Assembly (NCBI GenBank): GCA_019637955.1
Contig: JAHBUS010000012.1
Coordinates: 1 to 64,000 of the forward strand
Direction: 5' to 3'
Length of the DNA stretch: 64,000 nucleotides
From: Pseudobdellovibrionaceae bacterium
GTDB taxonomy: Bacteria; Bdellovibrionota; Bdellovibrionia; Bdellovibrionales; Bdellovibrionaceae
Positions 33,178 through 41,390 of the stretch are shown in pieces. The stretch's first letter is position 1; every line of letters starts with the position of its first letter. Both the position numbers and the translations under genes were made by a program. The notes below the pieces were generated by a model. It searched no databases, was not told the DNA's origin, and saw only the letters and a list, made by a program, of their open reading frames with translations.

Positions 33178-33609
33178 ATGCCCAGCCTTGCGCAAAGCCA
33201 ACCGAAAACTCAGGACGAACTCGGCCTTCTGGACCGTCTCGGTATCGTTCTTTCGGCTCTTTGCATGGTTCACTGTTTGGTGACGCCGGTCTTGATTCTG
33301 TCGCTGCCAATCATGGCCCGCTACTATTTGTTGCACCCTTACTTTCATTGGATCTTGGCGGCCGTGCTTTTGCCCTTGGGCCTGTTTGCATTTGCTCGAG
33401 GTTATCAACGTCATCACAACAAGTCGGTTTGGTACTTAGGGATTCCGGGCCTGTTTTTAGTGGCGGTGAGCCCCTTGATCTTGCACCAAACCCAGATGCT
33501 CGGCCCCGAGCCTTTTTGGGTTTCGGTCGGGAGTATTCTGTTGGTTGCGGCCCACTGGAAAAATCAAAAATCCTGTCAGTCCTGCGCGGCCCATTCGCAT
33601 TCGCACTGA
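33178..33609 (+). CDS. MerC-like membrane protein
   Basis: A 143-residue protein with four membrane helices. The first helix carries the metal-binding Cys pair of MerC (LSALCMVHCLVTPVLI), and a second pair lies in the C-terminal tail with histidines (KSCQSCAAHSHSH). MerC proteins take up or move Hg(II) or other thiophilic metals across the inner membrane. No mer reductase or regulator is nearby, so the ion is unknown. The start lies 11 bases from the divergent selO start and has no good ribosome site. Confidence 0.87.
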   Translation: MPSLAQSQPKTQDELGLLDRLGIVLSALCMVHCLVTPVLILSLPIMARYYLLHPYFHWILAAVLLPLGLFAFARGYQRHHNKSVWYLGIPGLFLVAVSPLILHQTQMLGPEPFWVSVGSILLVAAHWKNQKSCQSCAAHSHSH

Positions 33610-33709
33610 GTCAGTCACCTGGTCTTTTGCTCGATTTTTCGTCACACCGTTGGTTTTCATTTACATTTCATTTGGTTTTCAGGAATGCTGAGGTCCATCT
33701 GGAGGTCGA

Positions 33710-34111
33710 ATGAATCAGAATCGACGTGATTTCTTTAAAAAGTCTCTGGTCGTCCTAGGTGCAGGTCTCGCTCTGCCGAGCCTTTTGGCATCCGTGGTCC
33801 AAGCCGAGGAGCCCCGCCGCCGCACACGTGGTGGCGATGCTGGTGGTAAGCCGGGCGAAGTGCCCTTGGTGAAGCCGGGCGTGGGCATGGCGGTGTCCCT
33901 CAACTACGTTGAGGATCACAAGGACATCAAAGACGCCAAACTGAAGATGGAGCGCTCGGGCGTGCCGTTTGAAAAGCAGCACTGCAGCGGCTGTATGCTC
34001 TACACCAAAGAAAAGGGCGCGGGCGCCGACGAACTCGGCAAGTGCCAACTCTTCGCGGGTCAACACGTGAAGGGCAAAGCCTGGTGCAGCAGCTGGGCCA
34101 AAAAAGTCTAA
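33710..34111 (+). CDS. High-potential iron-sulfur protein (HiPIP)
   Basis: A 133-residue exported electron carrier. The twin-arginine signal (NRRDFFKKSLVVLGAGLAL) implies that the folded protein with its cluster is exported by Tat. The C-terminal HiPIP domain has four cluster cysteines: CSGCMLYTKE, GKCQLF and WCSSWAKKV. HiPIPs shuttle single electrons in the periplasm between a bc1 complex and oxidases or reaction centres. GGAGGTCGA precedes the ATG. It is a separate unit 100 bases after the MerC gene. Confidence 0.94.
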   Translation: MNQNRRDFFKKSLVVLGAGLALPSLLASVVQAEEPRRRTRGGDAGGKPGEVPLVKPGVGMAVSLNYVEDHKDIKDAKLKMERSGVPFEKQHCSGCMLYTKEKGAGADELGKCQLFAGQHVKGKAWCSSWAKKV

Positions 34112-34153
34112 GGTGTCTTCTAAGGTGCCTGCCGTTCTAAGGTGCCTGGCACC
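34108..34153 (+). repeat. CTAAGGTG repeats with the GGTGCCTGGCACC palindrome
   Basis: Three copies, CTAAGGTGTCT at 34108, CTAAGGTGCCT at 34120 and CTAAGGTGCCTGGCACC at 34137. The last contains the 13-base palindrome GGTGCCTGGCACC (34141-34153). The first copy includes the HiPIP stop codon. Palindromes of this type are, to my knowledge, frequent intergenic repeats in Bdellovibrio. Confidence 0.75.
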
Positions 34154-34176
34154 TTTTAGGGACTCCATGCGCAATG

Positions 34177-34204
34177 AAAACGCCCTCTTTCGAGGGCGTT
34201 TTTG
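34177..34204. terminator. Rho-independent terminator between HiPIP and fadD
   Basis: AACGCCCTC-TTTC-GAGGGCGTT with A's before and T's after. It lies between convergent genes and serves both. Confidence 0.93.
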
Positions 34205-34228
34205 TTTTTCAGTTCGCGTGTCGGGCGC

Positions 34229-35917
34229 TCAAGCCTTGGGGTTGTCGCGCAGAGCGCGGCGTAGGATTTTGCCGACGTTCGTTTTTGGCAGTTCGGTGCG
34301 GAACTCAACCGAGCGGGGAACCTTGTAATTGGTGAGCGTGCGTTTGGCATGCACGATCACGTCTTCGGATTTAAGGCCCGGATCTTTCTTCACGACGAAG
34401 GCTTTGACGACCTCGCCAGAGTGCTCGTCGTTCACGCCGACCACCGCAACTTCCAGAACGCCCGGGTGGGAGGCAATCGCGTCTTCGACCTCGTTCGGGT
34501 AAACGTTAAAGCCCGAAACGATAATCATATCTTTCTTGCGGTCGACAATTTTGAAGTAGCCCTTTTCGTTCATAACCGCGACGTCGCCGGTCTTGAGCCA
34601 GCCGTCTTGCAGAACCTTCTTCGACTCATCGTCGCGGTTCCAGTAGCCCTGCATCACTTGCGGACCCTTGGCGCAGAGTTCGCCCTCTTGTCCTTGCGCC
34701 ACCTCTTTGCCGTCGTCGTCCAAAATCGCCACGAGCGTCGAGGGGAGCGGAAGGCCGATCGTCCCGACAATGTCGCCGCCCGCGATGGGGTTGCAGCACA
34801 CAACTGGGCTTGCCTCCGTCAGGCCGTAGCCCTCGAAGATCGGCGTGCCGGTCGCCTGTTTCCAGCGGTCGCTCACGGCTTTTTGCAAGGCCATCGCGCC
34901 GGCAACCGACATTTTAACTTTTTCAAAACTGATCGACTTGAAGTCCTCATGATTCATAAGCGCGTTGAAGAGCGTGTTGACGCCCGTCATGATCGTGAAC
35001 GGCGTCGTTTTCAGCGTCTTGATAAAAGCGGGAATGTCGCGAGGATTGGTGATCAGGATGTTGTGCCCACCGTAGCGCATGATCGCGAGGCAGTTCACCG
35101 TGAGCGAAAAGATGTGGTACAGCGGCAGCGCCGTGATCACGGTCTCTTGGCCGGGTTTGAGAACGGGCTTCATCCACTCGACGATCTGCTGCATGTTCGC
35201 CACGATATTGCGGTGGGTGAGAATGGCACCCTTCGAGACGCCCGTGGTTCCGCCGGTGTACTGCAAGAAGGCGATGTCGTCCATCGCGAGTTCAACCGGT
35301 GTCGCGGGTCTTTGCGCGCCGATTTCGAGCGCCTTTTTCCACGAGTAAGCTTGCGGCAAGGAGTAGGCGGGAACCATCTTTTTGACGTGTTTCACCACCG
35401 TGTTGACGATTAAGTTTTTGGGAAACGCGCAGGCGTCGCCGATTTCGGTGATGACGACGGATTCAATCTTGGTGTCTTTGATGACTTGCTCAAGATTGGC
35501 GGCAAAGTTGGCCAGGATCACGATCGCTTTCGCGCCCGAATCTTGAAATTGGTGCCGCATCTCCGAGGTCGTGTAAAGCGGATTGGTGTTCACGATGACG
35601 AGGCCGGCGCGCAAAGCCCCAAAGAGCGCGACCGGAAATTGCAGCAGGTTCGGCATCTGAATCGCGATGCGGTCGCCTTTTTTAAGCTTGAGCTCGTTCT
35701 GAAAAAACGAAGCCATGTCGGCAGATTTTCGATCGAGATCATCGAAGCTGTAGGTCACGCCCAAGTTCGAAAAGGCCGGCGCATTTTTATGCGTCCGAAT
35801 CGCCTCTTCGAAGACGGTCAGGATCGATTTGTAGGGAGTCAGATCAATCTCTTTCGAGACTTGCGAGGGGTACGAAGAAAGCCAAACTTTTTGATTCGCC
35901 GTCGGAGTCTCAATCAT
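34229..35917 (-). CDS. fadD: Long-chain fatty-acid-CoA ligase
   Basis: A 562-residue acyl-CoA synthetase of the AMP-forming superfamily and typical FadD length. The ATP/AMP motif is YTGGTTGVSKGAILTHRN, the adenine motif EGYGLTEASP and the FACS/A8 region WLKTGDVAVMNEKGYFKIVDRKKDMI (given in part), with the catalytic lysine near the end in LPKTNVGKILRR. It activates fatty acids for beta-oxidation or lipid recycling. A thiolase at 63 kb and a thioesterase at 56 kb are related functions. GAGAGGACACATC precedes the start. Confidence 0.96.
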   Translation of the reverse strand: MIETPTANQKVWLSSYPSQVSKEIDLTPYKSILTVFEEAIRTHKNAPAFSNLGVTYSFDDLDRKSADMASFFQNELKLKKGDRIAIQMPNLLQFPVALFGALRAGLVIVNTNPLYTTSEMRHQFQDSGAKAIVILANFAANLEQVIKDTKIESVVITEIGDACAFPKNLIVNTVVKHVKKMVPAYSLPQAYSWKKALEIGAQRPATPVELAMDDIAFLQYTGGTTGVSKGAILTHRNIVANMQQIVEWMKPVLKPGQETVITALPLYHIFSLTVNCLAIMRYGGHNILITNPRDIPAFIKTLKTTPFTIMTGVNTLFNALMNHEDFKSISFEKVKMSVAGAMALQKAVSDRWKQATGTPIFEGYGLTEASPVVCCNPIAGGDIVGTIGLPLPSTLVAILDDDGKEVAQGQEGELCAKGPQVMQGYWNRDDESKKVLQDGWLKTGDVAVMNEKGYFKIVDRKKDMIIVSGFNVYPNEVEDAIASHPGVLEVAVVGVNDEHSGEVVKAFVVKKDPGLKSEDVIVHAKRTLTNYKVPRSVEFRTELPKTNVGKILRRALRDNPKA

Positions 35918-36109
35918 GATGTGTCCTCTCTCAAGTTTTAAGAGGTTTTAGTGTGCATCAGGGTTTGGGCGGCTGTCGAACAATTTGCCAGTTTTAGAAC
36001 GCCGTTATTGCTGGCGGCTTCAAGAGCATGGTCTAAGTTATTGATATTCCATGTAAATTATTGACCCGTTTGGCCTTCGCTTTGCTCTTGAGAGAAGGTG
36101 GAGGCCTCT

Positions 36110-37432
36110 ATGAACACCGGTTTGAAAGCTCTCGCTCTTGCACTGCCGCTCGCCCTCTTTGCAGCCTGCTCGAGCAAGCAATCGGATCACAACACCGCGA
36201 TCGCGCGCGCCACGGCGGCTCCCGTGAGTGGCCCTCGCGCGGCCAAACCCACCGGTGAAAACACGCCCCAAGATGTTTTGGATCTGCTCAAGACCCTCGA
36301 AATCTCGCACCAAATGTTTCAGCAAGTCTGGCTCAAGGTGTGGCCCGAGTCTCGCCAGCAAATCGAGTCGCCTTTCTTCGCGCTGAAAAAACGCCTGCTC
36401 CGCCATCAGCAAGGCAGCACGGGTTGGGTAGAGACGTACGAGCAATGCCCTCAATACGCGAGCCGTTTGGAGATCGAAAAGAAAAATGAAGGCGGCCGCG
36501 ATGTGATCGCCAAACTCAAGCTCTCGCGCGTGTCTTGTCAGAATCGCGAAGCGTCCGAGGTGGCCGAAATTCAGTTCAAACCGCAAGAGATCCTCATCAA
36601 AATGCAGCGCAGCCACTTCCGCGACGGTTTCGGTCTTTCGCTCCAAACGGTCGGCGGCACCGCCACCTGCCGCATTCAGCTCAATGCTCAGCGCCGCATG
36701 GAAAACCTCAAGTGCGCGGGCCTGGGACAAAACCACGAGAACGAGACCCATATCGTCTTTGACCACTTCGAGTACAACCGGTCGGCGCAAAGAATGATGA
36801 TCGTGCGCGGCTCGAAGTACCGTGCCTTTCGCAAATCGTGCGAAGTTCCCGAGCCCCAGCCCTGTATCGACATCACGGTTCCGCTCACCGGCGCGATCCG
36901 CATTTCCGAGAACTTGATCCGCACCGAAGACCGCGAGAAGTACCGCCGCGAACTCGACCGCATCCAATTCGAGAACGCCAAGATTGACCAAGAAGCGCAG
37001 CGCGCGAAAATGGCCTCGGCTCCCGTGCAGCCGGGCGACCGCGGTGCCGGCAGCCGGCCCGCGCCCAAAGTTCCCGAAGCGCTAGACGGCGACATGACCG
37101 ACACGCGTGAACGCGGCACGGGCCTGCGCCGCCGAACCGAAACCACGGTGGCCCGCCCGGACACCGCGCCCACGACGCAGCAAGAGCCCAAACCCATGAG
37201 CGAGCGCGAGCTGCGCGACCGCCTGGGGCTGCGTCCTGAAGAGCCGCTTCCTGATTACGTGCGTCCCGTTCCCGTGGCCGAAACAAAAGGCGCCGCTGGC
37301 GAACGCGTCGAGCAGATCGGGACCCCCGAGACGCGCTACGTGATCGACAACGGCGGTGTCACGTCGCCCGAACAGACGCCGCCCGGCGAGCACGCCGAAG
37401 CGCCGCCCGTCGAGCGCGAACAAATCCGCTAA
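36110..37432 (+). CDS. Hypothetical lipoprotein with disordered C-terminus
   Basis: A 440-residue lipoprotein, with a signal peptide ending LALFAAC and GGAGG in front of the ATG. Residues 50-290 form a mixed globular region with two cysteine pairs (YEQCPQY, RVSCQN; ATCRIQ, LKCAGL) and SRLEIEKKN-type strands. Residues 300-440 are rich in Pro, Arg, Glu and Thr and look disordered, with a repeat-like MSERELRDRLGLRPEEPLP. The family is not recognised. The tail may span the periplasm or bind a partner. Confidence 0.78.
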   Translation: MNTGLKALALALPLALFAACSSKQSDHNTAIARATAAPVSGPRAAKPTGENTPQDVLDLLKTLEISHQMFQQVWLKVWPESRQQIESPFFALKKRLLRHQQGSTGWVETYEQCPQYASRLEIEKKNEGGRDVIAKLKLSRVSCQNREASEVAEIQFKPQEILIKMQRSHFRDGFGLSLQTVGGTATCRIQLNAQRRMENLKCAGLGQNHENETHIVFDHFEYNRSAQRMMIVRGSKYRAFRKSCEVPEPQPCIDITVPLTGAIRISENLIRTEDREKYRRELDRIQFENAKIDQEAQRAKMASAPVQPGDRGAGSRPAPKVPEALDGDMTDTRERGTGLRRRTETTVARPDTAPTTQQEPKPMSERELRDRLGLRPEEPLPDYVRPVPVAETKGAAGERVEQIGTPETRYVIDNGGVTSPEQTPPGEHAEAPPVEREQIR

Positions 37433-37503
37433 GTTTCTTGATTTGTTTTCAAGAATTGGGTCTGCTGTTTCCGGTTTGGTTCAATCGGAACAGGAGATTT
37501 TCC

Positions 37504-38142
37504 ATGGCAAAAAAAGCGAAAAAGACGACCCAAAAAAGCGCGCCCAAAAAGGCCGCAACCAAAAAGACGACCACCAAAAAAACGGCGGTCAAGAAATCCA
37601 TGACGAAGAAGGCCGCGTCCGTGAAGTCGGCGGCAAAAGCGTCCAAGCCGGCCATCAAGCGCGTGGTGGGCGGCTCGAAGGTGAAGGTTGGCGAAGCGGT
37701 TCCGGCCTTCTCGCTTCCGGGCACATCGAACAAGCAATTTGATCTCGCCGCCTTCAAGGGCAAAAGCGTTGTTCTGTATTTTTATCCCAAAGACGCGACT
37801 CCCGGATGCACGATCGAAGGTCATGATTTCACCAAGTTGCTGCCTGAGTTTCAAAAAAGCGGCGCCGAAGTTTTTGGCATTTCTCGAGACACCATCAAGT
37901 CGCACGAAAAATTCAAAGAAAAAGAAGGTTACAGCTTCGATCTTTTGAGTGACGAAGACGAAAAGCTCTGCGGTCTTTTTGGCGTCATGAAAGAAAAAAA
38001 CATGTACGGCAAAAAAGTCTGGGGCGTTGATCGCAGCACTTTCTTGATTGGTCCCGATGGCAAGCTCGCCGCCGAATGGCGCGGAGTCAAAGTCGAGGGC
38101 CATGCGCAAGAAGTCTTAAAAAAGGTTCAAGAACAGGCATGA
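37504..38142 (+). CDS. bcp: Bcp-type peroxiredoxin with histone-H1-like N-terminal tail
   Basis: A 212-residue protein. The first about 55 residues are almost only Lys, Ala and Thr (KKTTTKKTAVKKSMTKKAAS), like histone H1 or AlgP tails. Residues 60-212 are a standard Bcp/PrxQ: peroxidatic Cys102 in PKDATPGCTIEG, downstream FGISRDTIKSHEKF, and VDRSTFLIGPDGKLAAEW. A Cys near 156 (LCGLFG) is the only other one, so recycling may differ from E. coli Bcp. CAGGAG precedes the ATG. The tail should bind DNA or another polyanion. The stop overlaps kynB (ATGA). Confidence 0.93.
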   Translation: MAKKAKKTTQKSAPKKAATKKTTTKKTAVKKSMTKKAASVKSAAKASKPAIKRVVGGSKVKVGEAVPAFSLPGTSNKQFDLAAFKGKSVVLYFYPKDATPGCTIEGHDFTKLLPEFQKSGAEVFGISRDTIKSHEKFKEKEGYSFDLLSDEDEKLCGLFGVMKEKNMYGKKVWGVDRSTFLIGPDGKLAAEWRGVKVEGHAQEVLKKVQEQA

Positions 38143-38801
38143 AGGTCTTCGATCTCACGCCCGTGATCGATTCGAAGCTCGCGGTCTTTCCGGGAGACGT
38201 CGGCTTTCAGCGCGACGTCTCGATGGATTTTAAGACCGGTTCGCATCTGCAGCTGTCGTCTTTTCGCACGACCTTTCACCTGGGCGCGCACGCGGATTCG
38301 AGTTCGCATTACCATGCCGAAGGTGAGGGCGTGGACCAAAGATCACTCCAAAGCTACATGGGCGATGCGCAGGTGATTCGGGTTCAGGTGGAGCGCGGGG
38401 AGCGGCTTCAAGTGAAGCACTTGGGAGATAAAAAAATCCAAGCGCCGCGCGTTCTGTTCTGGACGGGCACGTTTCCGGACCCGCAACGGTGGAATTCGGA
38501 CTTCGCGAGTCTTTCGCCCGAACTCATCGAGCACTTGCACGGGCAGGGCGTGAAGCTGGTCGGGATCGACACTCCCAGCGTTGATCCCGAAACGTCAAAA
38601 GCGTTGGAGTCGCATCAAGCTTTGTACAAAACGAAAATGGCCGTTCTCGAAGGTCTTGTCCTTGAACATGTGCCCGAAGGTCTTTACACGCTCACGGCGT
38701 TGCCGCTCCCGTTTAGGGACGCCGATGCCTCGCCTGTGCGGGCAGTTTTGATCGACATGTCGGGATTGTTTCCGGAAGAGCCCTGGGACTTGCGGTCTTA
38801 A
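38139..38801 (+). CDS. kynB: Cyclase-family kynurenine formamidase-like hydrolase
   Basis: A 220-residue cyclase-family hydrolase. Zn-ligand motifs are HLGAHADSSSHYHAEG and the region IDTPSVDPETSKALESHQAL, and the N-terminus MKVFDLTPVIDSKLAVFPGD is typical of KynB. KynB hydrolyses N-formylkynurenine, the product of tryptophan 2,3-dioxygenase, which is encoded at 46946. The two genes are 8 kb apart here. Its ATG overlaps the bcp stop, so it is coupled to an unrelated gene. A specific arylformamidase role is inferred. Confidence 0.85.
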   Translation: MKVFDLTPVIDSKLAVFPGDVGFQRDVSMDFKTGSHLQLSSFRTTFHLGAHADSSSHYHAEGEGVDQRSLQSYMGDAQVIRVQVERGERLQVKHLGDKKIQAPRVLFWTGTFPDPQRWNSDFASLSPELIEHLHGQGVKLVGIDTPSVDPETSKALESHQALYKTKMAVLEGLVLEHVPEGLYTLTALPLPFRDADASPVRAVLIDMSGLFPEEPWDLRS

Positions 38802-38806
38802 AAACA

Positions 38807-38841
38807 CGCCGGCCCTGGAACTTTCATTCGCAGGGCTGGCG
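38807..38841 (+). terminator. Hairpin after kynB, possible terminator
   Basis: CGCCGGCCCTG pairs with CAGGGCTGGCG (one G-U) across a 13-base loop. A T-tract is not evident (CGGTCTTCCCC follows), so termination may be weak. Confidence 0.45.
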
Positions 38842-38890
38842 GTCTTCCCCGGCGCGCTTGTGCGCGCTCGTCTATTTCAACTGTCTCGAA

Positions 38891-39142
38891 TTAGTGAACA
38901 ACGTGCGAGATTTGGTTTTGCGTCTGCTTTCCAGCAAGGCCAACCTGACTCTTGGCGGCGTCGATGCCATGATCGATCACACCGAGAAGTGCCCCAGTTT
39001 GTTTGGGCAAAATGCCCCGTTTGTTGAGGTATTTAATTCCGTAGTAAGCGGCCACTCCGTAGAGAACCCACGACCATTTAAAATTACGGACGATTTTTGG
39101 GCCCAATGAAGCGACAGCAGCTGATTTGAGAACGTCTTGCAT
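38891..39142 (-). CDS. Small hypothetical protein with one hydrophobic helix
   Basis: An 83-residue protein with a strong GGGAGG site before the ATG at 39142. A hydrophobic helix (WSWVLYGVAAYYGIKYLN) is followed by a Gly/Ala-rich second stretch (TGALLGVIDHGIDAAKS), suggesting a small membrane or membrane-associated protein. I do not recognise the family. It lies between the kynB hairpin and a terminator. Confidence 0.72.
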   Translation of the reverse strand: MQDVLKSAAVASLGPKIVRNFKWSWVLYGVAAYYGIKYLNKRGILPKQTGALLGVIDHGIDAAKSQVGLAGKQTQNQISHVVH

Positions 39143-39190
39143 GTTGGTAACCTCCCTTGCGAGAGATGAAATGCATAAACGCGGCCAAAA

Positions 39191-39219
39191 AAAAGACCCG
39201 CTGTTCGAGCGGGTCTTTT
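39191..39219. terminator. Terminator downstream of the serine protease
   Basis: AAAAGACCCGCT-GTTCG-AGCGGGTCTTTT, a perfect stem with flanking A/T runs. On the minus strand it ends the serine protease unit at 39269. Confidence 0.92.
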
Positions 39220-39268
39220 GAGAAGAAAATTTGAATTGACCCGAGAACGGGCCCGTTCCAGAGAGCGA

Positions 39269-40153
39269 TTAAAGGATCGTTTGTTGGATCCAGGCGTACA
39301 TGGCCGGGATCGACGTGTAAACGCCTTGTTTGACGCAGGAGTTGTCGCCCCAGCTGGTCACGCCCACCAAAGTGAGTTCGCCATTTTCGATCAGGTACGC
39401 CGGTCCACCCGAGTCTCCCGAGCACGCGCTGTGGCCATCGATGACGTCGTATTGAAATTGCGTGGGATTCAAAGCGGGCTTGCCCACGACCACGTCGGTT
39501 CGGCGCAGTTCGTTCGAGGGTGTCGCGAACGGAGCTCCGCGAGTGACGCCGTAGCCCGCCAGGGTCAGCTTGAGGCCCGCGATCAAGCGCTCGTTCGTGG
39601 CCATCATTTTCGCGGCTTTGTAAGGAGCCGGAATTTTGTGCGCCAAGCGGATGATGGCGATGTCGTGGAACGCGATGCCTTTTTCGGCGTTCTCGAGAGC
39701 GTCGGATTCAATGCGGTAGTCCGGGTGAACGGTGGCCGCGCGCAGCTCGAGCCAAGTGGTGCGTTTGTCGTCAAAAGACTTCACCAAGCCCAGACCCAAG
39801 CCGATGCGCAAGCGGGGCAGGAGTTGATCGACGGTGAGGTCGAACATTTGCGCCACGTCCGCCATACAGTGAGCGGCGGTGACGATGGTGTCGTCATTGA
39901 TGATGGTGCCGGTGCAGAAGTTCTGCACGCGAGTCGAATCCGGATATTTCAGGTAGATCGCCACGGTCGATTTCGAGATCGCATCTTGATCCAAGACGAT
40001 ATCGCCATTGACGATGGCTGCGGAGTCGTTGTCCGAAGCGATGTTGCGCTCGACTTGAGCTTGCGGGCTGCAACCCACGGCTGCCCAGAGAGCCATTGCG
40101 GCCAAGCCGACTTTCATGGTTTCGGTCACGCTTTTAATTGTTTGAGCTTTCAT
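39269..40153 (-). CDS. Trypsin-like S1 serine protease (lipoprotein)
   Basis: A 294-residue chymotrypsin-fold protease. The catalytic triad is His in IVTAAHC, Asp in FHDIAIIRL and Ser in ACSGDSGGPAYL. The signal peptide ends ALWAAVGC, so it is likely anchored as a lipoprotein before an IVNGD zymogen-like site. A second ATG at 40117 gives the more usual signal length. It is probably exported to the cell surface or outside, where a predator would use it on prey proteins. This role is inferred. Confidence 0.94.
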   Translation of the reverse strand: MKAQTIKSVTETMKVGLAAMALWAAVGCSPQAQVERNIASDNDSAAIVNGDIVLDQDAISKSTVAIYLKYPDSTRVQNFCTGTIINDDTIVTAAHCMADVAQMFDLTVDQLLPRLRIGLGLGLVKSFDDKRTTWLELRAATVHPDYRIESDALENAEKGIAFHDIAIIRLAHKIPAPYKAAKMMATNERLIAGLKLTLAGYGVTRGAPFATPSNELRRTDVVVGKPALNPTQFQYDVIDGHSACSGDSGGPAYLIENGELTLVGVTSWGDNSCVKQGVYTSIPAMYAWIQQTIL

Positions 40154-40448
40154 CTAGTTCCCCCCGTGAAAAGCTGTGTGAACGTTTCCAACGAATTGGC
40201 AGGAGGTGCAAATGACATTTTGTTATCCGGTCCATAAGGGTGCTGGCTTATTTTGCACTTAAAGCCTCGAAATAACGGTGAAATTGCCGGTTCCAAAGTG
40301 GAACCAAAATTATTAGACGCGCTGCGGTTAAGCTGTTTTCAATGCTTGTTCAGTTGCGGGTCTAAGCCGCGCATTTTGGACATTTCGGAAGGCGGTCGCT
40401 ACAACCCTTGAATTCAAACCGGGCCCTCCGGCCCCTGAAAGGATCCTC
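40154..40448. other. Intergenic region with a dyad
   Basis: This 295-base gap lies between the protease and a small secreted gene, which are divergent, so it contains both promoters. A perfect dyad GGTTCCA-AAG-TGGAACC lies at 40289-40305 and could be an operator or a small hairpin. No frame or RNA gene was recognised. Confidence 0.45.
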
Positions 40449-40781
40449 ATGAAAGCGCTGATGCTCAGCTTTGGACTTTTGTTCGCCTCTTTTTCGGCCA
40501 CCGCCGCCACCGGCTTCTGTGAGAAGTACACCCCGAATGCCACGTACATCCAAGCCCTTCAAGTGGTCGCCGGGAACATGCAGTACGGGTTCGACGAACT
40601 TTGCCAGCTGCCTCGCTTGGCCGACATCTATGTCACCAAGCGCGTGTTCGTCGATCCCCCCAAGAATGAACCGGTCCCGCACGTGTGGGTGACTCTTCAC
40701 TACAATGAGTACTCGTGCCAGTACTTCGTTCGCGAAGCCGACATGAAGGTCACGCGTTCGAACTGCTACAATACGTTCTGA
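40449..40781 (+). CDS. Small secreted hypothetical protein
   Basis: A 110-residue protein with a signal peptide (MKALMLSFGLLFASFSATAA). The mature part is about 90 residues and has four cysteines (GFCEKY, ELCQLP, YSCQYF, SNCYNTF), likely two disulfides in the periplasm. It has an aromatic, beta-rich composition (VWVTLHYNEYSCQYFV). The family is not recognised. AAAGGATCCTC precedes the ATG. Its stop abuts tonB's stop on the other strand. Confidence 0.8.
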   Translation: MKALMLSFGLLFASFSATAATGFCEKYTPNATYIQALQVVAGNMQYGFDELCQLPRLADIYVTKRVFVDPPKNEPVPHVWVTLHYNEYSCQYFVREADMKVTRSNCYNTF

Positions 40782-41390
40782 TCAATTGAGATCGTAGTCC
40801 ACCGGGACGACGAAGAGCCACTCGGCCCGCCCCAGTTCGCTGGGGATGGGCTCAAGGCGGGCCAGGCCGCGCAGGATTTTCAGCGCGTCCTGGTTGAGCG
40901 AGTCGTGCGCGCTTTTCTGCGCGAGCTCCGCGGCCTGAACTTCTCCTGAAGCCAACACCCGAAACTTGAGAATGACCCGGCCCGTGTGGCCCAATCGCCG
41001 TGCCGTGGGCGGGTAGGTCTTTTTTCGGGCGATCTGCGAGCGCACGTAAAGTTCGTAGCGTGACTGCGCGCTCAAGCGGGCGGTGGTCTCGGAGGTCACG
41101 GTGCCTTCGCCGCCTTCGAGCGCGGCGGTCGGCTCCGCGGTTGGTGTCGGGGGCGAGGCCCTGTCGGGAAGAGCGGGCGCATTGATTGTCGGGGGAGCCG
41201 CGGTCTTCGCGGGTTTGGCCGCGATTTTTTGATCGAGAGTGCGATTCACGGTCTCGAGCGGACGCAGCGTTTGGATCTCGATCGGTTGGGCGCTGGCGGA
41301 ACCATCGGACGAGGGGCCGAGGCCCGCGACGAGCGCCAAGATCGCGACGTGCAAACCAACTGAAAGACCGAATGCGCTTCTGCCTTTCAT
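40782..41390 (-). CDS. tonB: TonB-family energy transducer
   Basis: A 202-residue TonB. An N-terminal membrane anchor (GLSVGLHVAILALVAG) is followed by a Pro/Ala-rich periplasmic linker (about 55-105) and a C-terminal TonB domain (YELYVRSQIARKKTYPPTAR; GHTGRVILKFRVLASGEV; SLNQDALKILRGL). It transmits ExbBD energy to outer-membrane receptors such as the one at 44164. No exbB or exbD is nearby. Its ATG overlaps the stop of a 9-codon micro-ORF that carries the only good ribosome site (see 41387-41413). Confidence 0.92.
   Translation of the reverse strand: MKGRSAFGLSVGLHVAILALVAGLGPSSDGSASAQPIEIQTLRPLETVNRTLDQKIAAKPAKTAAPPTINAPALPDRASPPTPTAEPTAALEGGEGTVTSETTARLSAQSRYELYVRSQIARKKTYPPTARRLGHTGRVILKFRVLASGEVQAAELAQKSAHDSLNQDALKILRGLARLEPIPSELGRAEWLFVVPVDYDLN

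Noticed and set aside
36038-36991. A 317-codon minus-strand frame.
   Set aside because: It is antisense to the lipoprotein gene at 36110-37432, which has a signal peptide and GGAGG site.
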